Source of the DNA: an uncultured Bacillota bacterium
GTDB taxonomy: Bacteria; Bacillota; Clostridia; Peptostreptococcales; Anaerovoracaceae
NCBI GenBank assembly: GCA_949287095.1
Contig: CASEFA010000018.1
Coordinates: 1-64,000 of the forward strand
Direction: 5' to 3'
DNA length: 64,000 nucleotides
Part shown: positions 44,867-53,309 of the stretch, one piece after another
Layout: each line of letters opens with the position of its first letter
How positions within the stretch are numbered: the first letter of the stretch is position 1
Program-made: the position numbers and the translations under genes
Notes under the pieces: generated by a model
What the model was told of the DNA's origin: nothing
The model's input: the letters and a program-made list of their open reading frames with translations, nothing else
Database searches by the model: none

Positions 44867-45914
44867 TAAAGTAATGCTGGGACTTAGCGGCGGTGTGGAC
44901 AGCACCGCCGCTGTTTTGCTGCTCAAAGACGCCGGTTACCAGGTTACGGGATACTACTTCGACGTGACCGGACACAACGAATCGGCGAAAGCCTCGGCGG
45001 TGAAAGCAGCAGAAAAGCTGGGAATAGATCTCATATGTGAGGACGTTTCCGCAGACTTTGAGAAATGCGTAATAGACAACTTCTGCAGAGAGTATGCGGC
45101 CGGGAGAACGCCGAACCCGTGCGTGGCCTGTAACCCGAACATAAAGTTTAAAAAACTGGCAGAAGCCGCAGACAGAGCGGGAGCCTTTTACATAGCCACG
45201 GGACACTATGCCGACGTGGTCTATTCGGAAGATTACGGCGCATTTTTTATCAGGAGAGGAGCCGACGAGAAGAAGGATCAGTCCTACATGCTGTACAGAC
45301 TCGGTCAGGACGTTCTCTCAAGACTTATTCTCCCTCTGGCTCATGCTGAAAACAAGGAGTCGGTCCGCGCCATGGTCCGGGAAAAGGAAATATTCAACGC
45401 CGACGCTCCGGACAGCCAGGAAATCTGTTTCATCGACGATAACGTCACGTACAGGGATTTTCTCGCCGGGCGGGGCTTCGTCTGCGAGAAGGGCAATTTT
45501 GTCGATTTAGAGGGTAACGTGCTGGGGGAGCACGGCGGAATTATAAACTATACTGTGGGACAGCGAAAGGGCCTCGGAATCGCGCTGGGAAAGCCGGCCT
45601 TCGTGGTGAAAATAAACGCCGAAACGGGCGAGGTAGTTCTCGGCGAAAACAGGGATCTTTTTTCCGACTGCGTAAAATCGACGGAAACAGTGTTCACCTG
45701 TGATAAACTGCGGGAAGAGGCCGAGTCGGAAGCCGGCCTTCACGTTAAAGCAAAGATCCGCTACGCATCAAAGCCTGCAGACGCCGTAGTAAGACTTTAC
45801 GGAGACGGCAGGGCCGTGACCACGTTTACGGAACCTCAGAGAGCCGCAACACCGGGCCAGTCTATAGTGTTCTATAAAGGGGAACTGCTGGCAGGAGGCG
45901 GAGTGATAGAATAG
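44841..45914 (+). CDS. mnmA: tRNA 2-thiouridine(34) synthase
   Basis: A 357-residue thiouridylase for tRNA Glu/Gln/Lys wobble U34. The PP-loop is LGLSGGVDSTAA; the catalytic cysteines lie in PNPCVACN and SQEICFIDD. The C-terminal beta-barrel follows (YTVGQRKGLGI). The ATG at 44841 is preferred: GAGG at 44831-44834 is 6 bp away, while the ATG at 44835 would be too close. The 26-bp overlap with nifU suggests coupling. Confidence 0.93.
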   Translation: MNTKISKNNKVMLGLSGGVDSTAAVLLLKDAGYQVTGYYFDVTGHNESAKASAVKAAEKLGIDLICEDVSADFEKCVIDNFCREYAAGRTPNPCVACNPNIKFKKLAEAADRAGAFYIATGHYADVVYSEDYGAFFIRRGADEKKDQSYMLYRLGQDVLSRLILPLAHAENKESVRAMVREKEIFNADAPDSQEICFIDDNVTYRDFLAGRGFVCEKGNFVDLEGNVLGEHGGIINYTVGQRKGLGIALGKPAFVVKINAETGEVVLGENRDLFSDCVKSTETVFTCDKLREEAESEAGLHVKAKIRYASKPADAVVRLYGDGRAVTTFTEPQRAATPGQSIVFYKGELLAGGGVIE

Positions 45915-45936
45915 GAATTGAACTTATGGTTTTAAA

Positions 45937-46029
45937 ATGATATATATTGTAGATCTAAATAAACCTGTATACGGACCTCTTATGAATTCTATCGCTGAAG
46001 AAGGGAAAATACTTTATGAGAAAATATGA
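45937..46029 (+). pseudogene. C-terminal remnant of an MNT-type nucleotidyltransferase
   Basis: Thirty residues beginning IYIVDLNKPVYGPL and ending EEGKILYEK match the end of minimal nucleotidyltransferases (HI0073/MntA type). The catalytic GSxARG/DxD part is absent upstream, where mnmA ends 23 bp earlier. Its stop overlaps the start of the HEPN partner, the usual gene order. Confidence 0.6.
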
Positions 46030-46401
46030 CAATTTCTGCTCAGCATTTGCCAATTTAAAAGAAATATATAACTATAGCCCTCCATATGATACGGTAACAC
46101 TGACGGGATTAGTAGCGCTTTATAAAATATGTTTTGAACAATCCTGGGAGATGATGAAGGAAGTCTTGTCCACCATGGATACGAGGAATCTGCTACCGGA
46201 TCCCCAAAGACAATACTTAAGACGGCATACAGCGCAGGAATGATAAATGATGAAGACAAGTGGCTGAAAGCCCTTACTGTCAGAAATAACGTTTCCAATG
46301 CATATAACAGGGAAATAGCCGCCGATATAATCAAGGAAACCAGGGACATATTCTACGATATGTTCGCCGACCTGAAAACAGAGATTGAAAAATGGATTTG
46401 A
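46016..46401 (+). pseudogene. Frameshifted HEPN (HI0074-like) partner of an MNT toxin-antitoxin system
   Basis: The start reads MRKYDNFCSAFANLKEI and gives FEQSWEMMKEVL, a HI0074-family nucleotidyltransferase substrate-binding (HEPN) protein. Near 46180 the frame breaks; the other frame then continues with GSPKTILKTAYSAG, then MINDEDKWLKALTVRNN and ends at 46401 with EIEKWI. Both halves fit one protein of about 128 residues, so a single-base change has split it. Together with the truncated nucleotidyltransferase this is a dead toxin-antitoxin pair at the edge of the AT-rich island. Confidence 0.75.
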
Positions 46402-46540
46402 GAAGGAAATAAATATGTGTGCGCGGAGGCAGTGCCACCCAGCCCGCCAAATAGAACGGAGCGTATCGAATATGTAACATAATTGTCGAACTGTGCAGAA
46501 AAACTGAAGAGCCGGTTAATCTGTTAAAAAAATAATATCA

Positions 46541-46570
46541 GACGTCACCTTATCACAGGTGGCGTTTTTG
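46541..46570 (+). terminator. Rho-independent terminator
   Basis: ACGTCACC and GGTGGCGT form a stem with one G-U-type mismatch, followed by TTTTTG. It ends whatever transcript comes from the broken HEPN gene side. Confidence 0.7.
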
Positions 46571-46709
46571 TGTGCGGAAATATGATGCACATTTGCTCTA
46601 AAGAAGAAAATTATCTGGTTATACCAAAGGTCATACGTATATAGAAGAGAGTTAACAGGCAGGTTATCAAAAGCTAATCTTGAACAAATACTTTAGTGTG
46701 ATAAAGTAA

Positions 46710-46753
46710 TTCTTAAGACTTTCTTACAAATTTCTTAAGACTTTATGAACATT
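46710..46753 (+). promoter_or_regulatory. Three tandem 11-bp repeats (PhoB/PhoP-type operator)
   Basis: TTCTTAAGACT, TTCTTACAAAT and TTCTTAAGACT follow each other without gaps (46710-46742), with a weaker fourth unit TTATGAACATT. TTCTTA therefore recurs every 11 bp, one helical turn. Head-to-tail sites with this spacing are how OmpR/PhoB-family response regulators bind. CATATT (46762-46767), 9 bp after the fourth unit, could be the -10 of an activated promoter; a TATAAT at 46784 is the alternative. Confidence 0.6.
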
Positions 46754-46858
46754 GCATGCAACATATTGAAAATGCTTGAAATGTATAATATAGTGAAATA
46801 AATTAAAAATCAGAAAATAATATAAACCAAGAGTTATGTTAAAAGGGGGATGACCGGT

Positions 46859-48077
46859 GTGAGATTAAAACGGAGAAATTTAATTAAAATTGTAGCTATA
46901 GTGGCCGTATTAACTTTGATTTTGACATCTTGTGATGGCAGAGAAGATAATTCAAGCCAGGGAAAGAAAACATTGACTGTCTTTACGATGGATGAGCTGG
47001 TGTTCGAACCGATATGCATCTGATGGTATTAAAAAGCTGAATGCTGAACTATTTAGTGGAAAAGGTCCGGACATCATCATCATGGATGAACTGAATGCAG
47101 ATAAATATATAGAAGCAGGTCTGCTTGAGGATATAACGGATATAGTGGAAGATACAGAGGGAGTGTCTGAAAAGATTATAGACAATCAGCGTGTTGACGG
47201 TGCTATCTATACTATGCCCATGGGTTTTCAGTTAATAATGAATTCTGCTTCGCCTGAACTGGATGTATCCTTTCATAATTTTTCTGATTTTATATCTTCA
47301 ACTGAATCAAAAAAATGTCGGTTCAGTGAATGGTATCCGAGTATGGCCGGGTTATGGTTTCGAACGGAAATTGGAGACACTGTTGATTATAATCACAAAA
47401 TTACAGAAGATGAGTTGAAAATTTTTTATTCAAATTTAAAAGAGTTGTATCAATATATGGGAAGAGATCCATACATGTTGCATTATTCTTTTGATAACTT
47501 TAGAGCGGTTGACCTGCCGTTTTTCAGATTTTTCGATACAGACCGATTTATGATAAACGGGAATGAATTCGAAGAGAATAATATTTCCAGAGATTATATT
47601 GGTTCATTGTATGACATACAGATTGCGTTCCTGTTTCAGCGTGATGGACTGATGGATTTCAGCTTCTATGAAGATAAGGAAGGTTACGGATACATACCAA
47701 GGTATATAATGGCGATTAACAAAAATGCCAAGAATAAGGAAGCAGCTTTGGAATGTTTGAAATTCATGATCGGAATTGGGCAGGAATATATGTCGAAAGC
47801 ACAGATGTTTCCGACGAATACAGGTTATCTTAATATGAAAATCAAAGAATCTGCAGGAAATGAAGTGAATATGGAATACGTTGAAGGCATGTCCAATAAT
47901 GAGAAACTCAAACTAATAAAAGTAATAAACAATCTTGGGAAAGGCATAGTGACGGATACATATGAAATTGAAATAGTTATGCAAGGATCTGAAGAATATC
48001 TTCTTAATAAAGAGAACATAGATATAGCATGTGAAAAGACTATGAATAAACTCAATATATATTATTCAGAGAGATAG
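46859..48077 (+). pseudogene. Extracellular solute-binding lipoprotein, copy 1, frameshifted
   Basis: A CUT1-type substrate-binding protein. The GTG start (matching the ATG of copy 2 at 48899) gives a lipoprotein signal with lipobox LTSC. At 47016-47019 four extra bases (GCAT) relative to copy 2 shift the frame to a TGA at 47021-47023. The remainder (from about 47020) is open to 48077 and encodes SDGIKKLNAELFSGKGPDI and the full C-terminal part (FLFQRDGLMDFS, then KNKEAALECLKFM). Without repair only a 54-residue peptide is made from the first start. Confidence 0.8.
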
Positions 48078-48095
48078 AGAGGGAGGGAAGAAAGT

Positions 48096-48806
48096 ATGAA
48101 AATGAAAAAATTAGTTGCATTAATATTAGCAATGACATTCCTGTCTGTCTCCACATCATATGCGGAAACTGATGGTGCTGTAGAAGTAGATACTGGTTAT
48201 GGTTTCAAGATAATAGAAAGAAAAGAATTTGAAACATTTATAGACAGTGACTTGAAAATAATTAATAACGAGCATAATGTTGTTATTCCAAGTAGAGAGG
48301 TGAACGGCATTATTGATAAATGTGAAAAAGAAATGGATATATGCTTCTATGATGTTACATCAGAAGAAGAATATATATACGAAGATTATATTCTTGCTAT
48401 GCAGATTATTATCGTTTCCGAAGAGGAAGTAACAGGAACAGATAATGATATTTACTACAATATAGTAGAAACCCCGTTTGAACATGCAACGATGAATCTA
48501 AAGCTTCCTGTGGAAATCGTACGCGAAGATAAAATTAGCGTTTATTCATACACCTTGCCTGATACAGGAAGAATCAAGAAAGAGTTTTCTTATGACAAGT
48601 CCGAAAATAGCGTATCAGTGAATTTTAGTTCTGAAGATAATATAATTGCAGTTTTTTATGACGAACCACCATACAATGGCTTGACAGCTACGGACAAATC
48701 AAAAACATATACTGCAACGTATATTGTAATTAGTATCGCGATATGCGCCTTAGTGATTGTTGCTGTTATATACATTTATAGGAATAAATCTCATAAGATG
48801 CGTTAA
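48096..48806 (+). CDS. Signal-anchored protein paired with binding protein copy 1
   Basis: A 236-residue protein with an N-terminal signal peptide (KKLVALILAMTFLSVSTSYA), a roughly 180-residue extracytoplasmic region rich in Asp/Glu/Tyr, and one C-terminal membrane helix (ATYIVISIAICALVIVAV) with a short basic tail. I do not recognise a family. It is paralogous to the protein at 50171-50860: both share SEEEYIYEDY-like, LPVEI/LPVKI, and FYDEPPYNG-like segments near the same positions. Start follows the binding-protein gene by 18 bp with GGGAGGAAG upstream. Confidence 0.7.
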   Translation: MKMKKLVALILAMTFLSVSTSYAETDGAVEVDTGYGFKIIERKEFETFIDSDLKIINNEHNVVIPSREVNGIIDKCEKEMDICFYDVTSEEEYIYEDYILAMQIIIVSEEEVTGTDNDIYYNIVETPFEHATMNLKLPVEIVREDKISVYSYTLPDTGRIKKEFSYDKSENSVSVNFSSEDNIIAVFYDEPPYNGLTATDKSKTYTATYIVISIAICALVIVAVIYIYRNKSHKMR

Positions 48807-48898
48807 TTGGTTTGTTCAAAAAAATATTTAACACGAGACATGAAATTTAATCTTGTATATGGGAAAGAAATCTGAAAGTAAATGAGGGGGTGACAGAG

Positions 48899-50113
48899 AT
48901 GAAATTAAAACGGATATACTTGATTAAAATTTTAGCTATGGTGCCTGTATTAACATTGATTTTGACATCTTGTGATGGCAGAGAAGATAATTCAAGCCAG
49001 GGAAAGAAAACATTGACTGTCTTTACGATGGATGAGCTGGTGTTCGAACCGATATCTGACGGTATTAAAAAGCTGAATGCTGAACTTTTCAGTGGAAAAG
49101 GTCCGGACATCATTATAATGGACGAACTGAATGCTGATAAATATATAGAAGCCGGTCTGCTTGAGGATATAACGGATATAGTGGAAGATGCTGATGGAGT
49201 ATCTGAAAAGATTATAGACAATCAGCGTGTTGACGGTTCTATCTATACTATGCCCATGGGTTTTAATTTAATATTAGATACTGCCAGTCCTGATTTGAAT
49301 GTATCGTTTAGGGATTTTACTTCCTTCATAGGTTCTTTAAATCAAAAAAAGTGTAAGTTGGACACATGGTATCCTAATATGGCAGGTATATGGTACCGGA
49401 CAGAACTGGCGGATAAGATTTCTGCAGATGAAAAAATACACGTTAACAAGCTCAAGGGCTTTTATAAAAATTTGGCATCTTTGCTTGAATATACAGGTAA
49501 CGATCCATACAACATCTACTTCTGGTATGAAAATTTCAGAGCAATAAGCCTGAGCACATTACAGTGTTTTGATGCAAGCAGATATGTATTTGATGGAGAA
49601 AATGAAACAGAAATAAATGTAGCGAGAGATTATATCGGAAATATAGTTGATTTGCAGCTGGCGTACCAATTTCAGAGAGATGGTTTGCTGGAATTAAGTA
49701 TCTTTAAAGATAGCAGCGGTTACAGATATGTTCCGAGATATATTTTGGCTGTAAATAAGAATGCGGAAAACAAAGATGCAGCTTTAGAATGTATAAAATA
49801 CATGCTTCAGGATGGACAGGAGTATATGATGAGTGCCTTGATGTTTCCGGTAAATATCGATATATCGACAGATACAATTATAGACTCTTCGGACACTCAA
49901 CTGAATATGAAAAGACTAGAGTGTATGACAGATGAAGAAAAGCGTGAAATTATATATTCTGTTTCCAATCTTGGTAATGATATAAAGACAGATATTTATG
50001 CTATGGAGATAGTCATGAAAGGTTCGGAAGAGTTTCTGTCAGGGAATGCGGATATAAGTACTGCGTGCGAAAAAACAATGAATAAGCTTAATATATATTA
50101 CGCCGAAGGATAG
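48899..50113 (+). CDS. Extracellular solute-binding lipoprotein, copy 2
   Basis: A 404-residue lipoprotein of the family-1 (CUT1, MalE/UgpB-type) binding proteins. The lipobox LTSC places the lipidated Cys at residue 25. Sequence GPDIIIMDELNADKYI, then YVPRYILAVNKNAENKDAALE, is typical of this fold. GAGGGGG lies 8 bp before the ATG. The first 320 nt are nearly identical to copy 1, then similarity falls sharply. Intact, so it is the likely working binding protein of the importer. Confidence 0.85.
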   Translation: MKLKRIYLIKILAMVPVLTLILTSCDGREDNSSQGKKTLTVFTMDELVFEPISDGIKKLNAELFSGKGPDIIIMDELNADKYIEAGLLEDITDIVEDADGVSEKIIDNQRVDGSIYTMPMGFNLILDTASPDLNVSFRDFTSFIGSLNQKKCKLDTWYPNMAGIWYRTELADKISADEKIHVNKLKGFYKNLASLLEYTGNDPYNIYFWYENFRAISLSTLQCFDASRYVFDGENETEINVARDYIGNIVDLQLAYQFQRDGLLELSIFKDSSGYRYVPRYILAVNKNAENKDAALECIKYMLQDGQEYMMSALMFPVNIDISTDTIIDSSDTQLNMKRLECMTDEEKREIIYSVSNLGNDIKTDIYAMEIVMKGSEEFLSGNADISTACEKTMNKLNIYYAEG

Positions 50114-50170
50114 TAAGCAATAAACAGATTCACATACGTTATCAACTGATAAAAAGGGGGGTATTGAGAA

Positions 50171-50860
50171 ATGAAACGATTTTTAGTACTACTGATAACA
50201 GCAATTCTCTTGTGTTCGGCAATCACCGTATACGGGGATGAAAATGCAACGGCAACTATAAAACCGCTTTATGGGTTTTATATGTCTGATAAAAAAGATA
50301 TTGCAGACTATAAAGATAAAAACTGGATTATAGAAAATGACTTAGCAAGAGTGACATTGAATAAAAATGTCATAAATAAAGTAATGGAAGATAAATATCG
50401 TGAATCTGTCGTGATAGTTCTGGGGGATGTTACTACAGATGAAGAATATGTCTATGAAGACTATTTATGTGCAGTTGATTTCATAATAAATTCATATACC
50501 GAGTCGCACACGGATGGGATTTACAAACCCGAATTCAAAAAAGAAGAAGCTTCGATGGAGATAAATCTTCCGGTAAAAATTGAAGATAAAGATAAGCTTT
50601 TCGTATATAGTTATATGTTCGGTGATTCTAGTAGAAAAACAAAAGAATTCATATACGATGAAAGTGACAATACAATAAAGGTTAATCTCAGCTCCGATGA
50701 ATTTACAATAGCAGTATACTATGATGTTTCACCTTATAATGGAATTTACGAAGAAGATGTGTCGGAAAGAAAAAATGGATATACTGTACTGGTTATTATT
50801 GCAGTAAGCGTTGCAATAATGATTGTTTTAGGAGCATACGCAGGAAAAAAGAGGCAATAA
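50171..50860 (+). CDS. Signal-anchored protein paired with binding protein copy 2
   Basis: A 229-residue paralogue of the 48096 gene: signal peptide (MKRFLVLLITAILLCSAITV), acidic extracytoplasmic domain with TTDEEYVYEDYLCAV, LPVKIEDKDKLFVYSYMF and YYDVSPYNG, and a C-terminal membrane helix (VLVIIAVSVAIMIVLGAY) with tail KKRQ. Unknown family. The permease gene starts one base after its stop, so it is co-translated with the ABC importer. Confidence 0.7.
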   Translation: MKRFLVLLITAILLCSAITVYGDENATATIKPLYGFYMSDKKDIADYKDKNWIIENDLARVTLNKNVINKVMEDKYRESVVIVLGDVTTDEEYVYEDYLCAVDFIINSYTESHTDGIYKPEFKKEEASMEINLPVKIEDKDKLFVYSYMFGDSSRKTKEFIYDESDNTIKVNLSSDEFTIAVYYDVSPYNGIYEEDVSERKNGYTVLVIIAVSVAIMIVLGAYAGKKRQ

Positions 50861-50861
50861 T

Positions 50862-51713
50862 ATGAGGATATCAAGTAGAAATAAAGGAACCATAATACCA
50901 TATCTGTTTATTTTGCCAAGTCTGATAGGAGTATGCGCTATTATGGTATTCCCATACGTCGATGTTCTGATAAGATCATTTAAAAATGTTAAGGGGAACT
51001 TTACCGGATTTTCGAATTATATGGAGGTATTTGTCAATGAAGCCTTCATTACAGCAATGGCGAATACAGGGAAATTCATGGGTGTATGTATTCCGATAAT
51101 GCTTGTAATATCACTTGCTTTGGCTTTAATAATTTTTGAGATACCGAAGGCTTCATCATTTATAAAAACTGGTTTGCTGTTGCCTATGGTGGTACCGGTA
51201 GCATCGGTTGTACTGGTGTGGAAATACTTTTTTTCGCAGACAGGATTTATAAACGGATATCTTTTAGAGACGGGTGGTACACCTGTAAACTGGATGGAAA
51301 GCAGTGCGGCATTTTGGATACTTATAGCCGGCTACATATGGAGAAACCTTGGTTTTAATGTTATTTTATGGCTTGCAGCGCTGTCTTCAGTTAATTATTC
51401 GTCACAAGAGGCTGCAAAATTGGAGGGCGCAGGCTTTTTTCGAAGACATTTGTGCATTACACTTCCGGCTATACACAATATTTCATTTGTTATAATCGTT
51501 CTTGCCATGCTAAATTCATTCAAGGTGTTCAGGGAAGCGTACATGGTGTGTGGAGATTATCCTGACGATAGTATTTACATGATTCAACATCTTTTTAATA
51601 ACTGGTTCAGAAATCTGGATATAGACAGGCTTGCTGCTGCATCAGTAATAGACGGTTTCGTTATGGTAGTACTTATAGCTGTACTTCAGTATGCCTGGGG
51701 TATGAAAAAATAG
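50862..51713 (+). CDS. ABC importer permease (MalF/UgpA type)
   Basis: A 283-residue membrane protein with six predicted helices. The EAA cytoplasmic loop that contacts the ATPase is present (EAAKLEGAGFFRRHLCITLP near residues 184-203). N-terminus PYLFILPSLIGVCAIMVFPY is typical of MalF/UgpA-like subunits. Starts one base after the preceding gene. Confidence 0.88.
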   Translation: MRISSRNKGTIIPYLFILPSLIGVCAIMVFPYVDVLIRSFKNVKGNFTGFSNYMEVFVNEAFITAMANTGKFMGVCIPIMLVISLALALIIFEIPKASSFIKTGLLLPMVVPVASVVLVWKYFFSQTGFINGYLLETGGTPVNWMESSAAFWILIAGYIWRNLGFNVILWLAALSSVNYSSQEAAKLEGAGFFRRHLCITLPAIHNISFVIIVLAMLNSFKVFREAYMVCGDYPDDSIYMIQHLFNNWFRNLDIDRLAAASVIDGFVMVVLIAVLQYAWGMKK

Positions 51714-51724
51714 GAGGAAAGAAG

Positions 51725-52058
51725 ATGTTAAAGAATAAAATAATAGAATGTAGATAAAAATAAGATAGAACTCATGATGGAATGGAACGGGATTACGATA
51801 AAACCTGAAGCTAAAAAAGATATTCATAAAAATGATAACACACCGTATATACTCTTCATGGATGACGGAATCATATATATTTATGCAGAAAGTATGAAAA
51901 AGTTTCAAGCAGATAAAGTAGTAGAATTTGAAGCAGGAGGAAGAGAACCTTTTACAGAAAACTATAAAATAGAAGATCACTTTATAAAAAATAATAAAAT
52001 ATATCTCTTTTATTACGATAGAAGTACGGAAGAGTCAAAGGTGTGTATACTAAGTTAG
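51725..52058 (+). pseudogene. Small accessory gene, frameshifted near its start
   Basis: A good AGGAGG start at 51725 gives MLKNKIIE and then a stop at once. In the other frame the sequence continues NVDKNKIELMMEWNGITIK to 52058 (NKIYLFYYDRSTEES, KVCILS). One missing base near 51747 joins both into a roughly 111-residue, hydrophilic protein without membrane helix. A rescue start at the ATG pair at 51774 is possible but has a poor ribosome binding site. No family recognised. It lies between the two permease genes. Confidence 0.55.
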
Positions 52059-52079
52059 GTTATTTTCGAGGTGACTTTT

Positions 52080-52925
52080 ATGAAAAAACGTATTATCACT
52101 ATTCTTATGGTACCCGTGGTATTTGCAATATGTTTTCCTGTCATATTCATAGTTGTGAATGCATTTGTATCGCCGGAACAGCTGTCAGAGAGATTCGGTC
52201 CGGTTATCAATCCCAATCTGTATCCTGGCTATGCAGTGGCAGCATTTATTCCGGAGGGTGTTGGAACGGAATCCTACAAAGAACTACTGCTATATCAACC
52301 AGGATTCTTTGTTCTTTTCTGGAACTCTGTGAAAATATGCTTTTCTGTAGTTTTGGGACAGCTTATCATTGCTGTGCCTGCGGCATGGGGATTTGCAAGG
52401 TACGATTTCAGAGGAAGACGGATTCTGTTTGCTTTGTATATTCTGCTCATGCTGATGCCGTTTCAGGTACTGATGCTTTCGGAATATATTCTGTTCAATA
52501 AAATGGGTATACTTGATACTTTGTTGACCATGATACTTCCCGGTATATTTTCAACATTTCCAGTGTTTATTCTGTATAATTTTTTCAGAGATATTCCGGA
52601 TTCCGTTATAGAGGCAGCAAGACTTGACGGTGCGAGTGAGTTGATCATTTTTTTCAGTATAGGCGTTCCATACGGATTTTCGGGCATCGCTGCGGTTATG
52701 GTGCTTCAGTTTATAGAATACTGGAATCTTGTAGAACAACCTATGATTTTTATCGACAGTCCTGATAAAATGCCGCTGTCACTCTATCTTCCGAGTGTGA
52801 ACCTAGATAATATATGCATATCTTTCGCAGCGGCGGTTATTACTATGATTCCTTCATATCTTGTCTTCAGAGCAGGACAGGATAAGCTGGAGTCAGGAAT
52901 AGCAGCTTCGGCGGTAAGAAGGTAG
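52080..52925 (+). CDS. ABC importer permease (MalG/UgpE type)
   Basis: A 281-residue membrane protein with six predicted helices. EAA loop EAARLDGASELIIFFSIGVP. The family's AFVSPEQLSERFG-type periplasmic segment after helix 1 is longer than usual. The ATG at 52080 is chosen because CGAGG ends 8 bp upstream. With the 50862 permease it forms the membrane channel. Confidence 0.88.
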   Translation: MKKRIITILMVPVVFAICFPVIFIVVNAFVSPEQLSERFGPVINPNLYPGYAVAAFIPEGVGTESYKELLLYQPGFFVLFWNSVKICFSVVLGQLIIAVPAAWGFARYDFRGRRILFALYILLMLMPFQVLMLSEYILFNKMGILDTLLTMILPGIFSTFPVFILYNFFRDIPDSVIEAARLDGASELIIFFSIGVPYGFSGIAAVMVLQFIEYWNLVEQPMIFIDSPDKMPLSLYLPSVNLDNICISFAAAVITMIPSYLVFRAGQDKLESGIAASAVRR

Positions 52926-52932
52926 GTGAATC

Positions 52933-53307
52933 ATGAGAATCAAAAAGAAAGTACAGATATTCGGCATAGTTGTATTCCTGATGATAATGGCAACGTTCAC
53001 GTTCATATCAAGATATATAAACGAAAGTGGACTTACTGCGGTAAGAATCTGTCAGGTTGGAATTGACGGCAGTATAAGCTCAGAAGGGGTAGTAAACTGT
53101 GGAGACGCCTCATATATTTTTTTCCCGCTTTATGAAGATACAATTTTAGGCAGACAGTTATATGCTCATATGGAGAAAGTGACAATAACAGCTGAAAAGA
53201 ATGAAACAGCATATATAGACAGCGATAGCGGCGTATTTCTATATATAATACCGGAAGAGAAGAAAATCGATGAACTTTATGATGGAGAAATGCTGAGAGA
53301 GGTATAG
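52933..53307 (+). CDS. Membrane-anchored small accessory protein
   Basis: A 124-residue protein with one N-terminal membrane helix (IFGIVVFLMIMATFTFI) and an extracytoplasmic domain of about 95 residues, (RICQVGIDGSIS, then EETAYIDSDSGVFLYII). No family recognised. It starts 7 bp after the permease and stops 2 bp before the ATPase, so it is made together with the importer. Confidence 0.65.
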   Translation: MRIKKKVQIFGIVVFLMIMATFTFISRYINESGLTAVRICQVGIDGSISSEGVVNCGDASYIFFPLYEDTILGRQLYAHMEKVTITAEKNETAYIDSDSGVFLYIIPEEKKIDELYDGEMLREV

Positions 53308-53309
53308 AT

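Larger units (their letters stand above)
46402..46858. other. AT-rich intergenic region upstream of the ABC importer
   Basis: 457 bp without a credible gene. It holds a terminator at 46541-46570, three 11-bp direct repeats at 46710-46742, a perfect palindrome TTGCATGCAA at 46752-46761 and a TATAAT at 46784-46789, then the AAAAGGGGG ribosome binding site of the first binding-protein gene. Confidence 0.6.

Noticed and set aside
46710..46753. Short CRISPR-like array
   Set aside because: The units are 11 bp without spacers, which fits a regulator binding site and not CRISPR.
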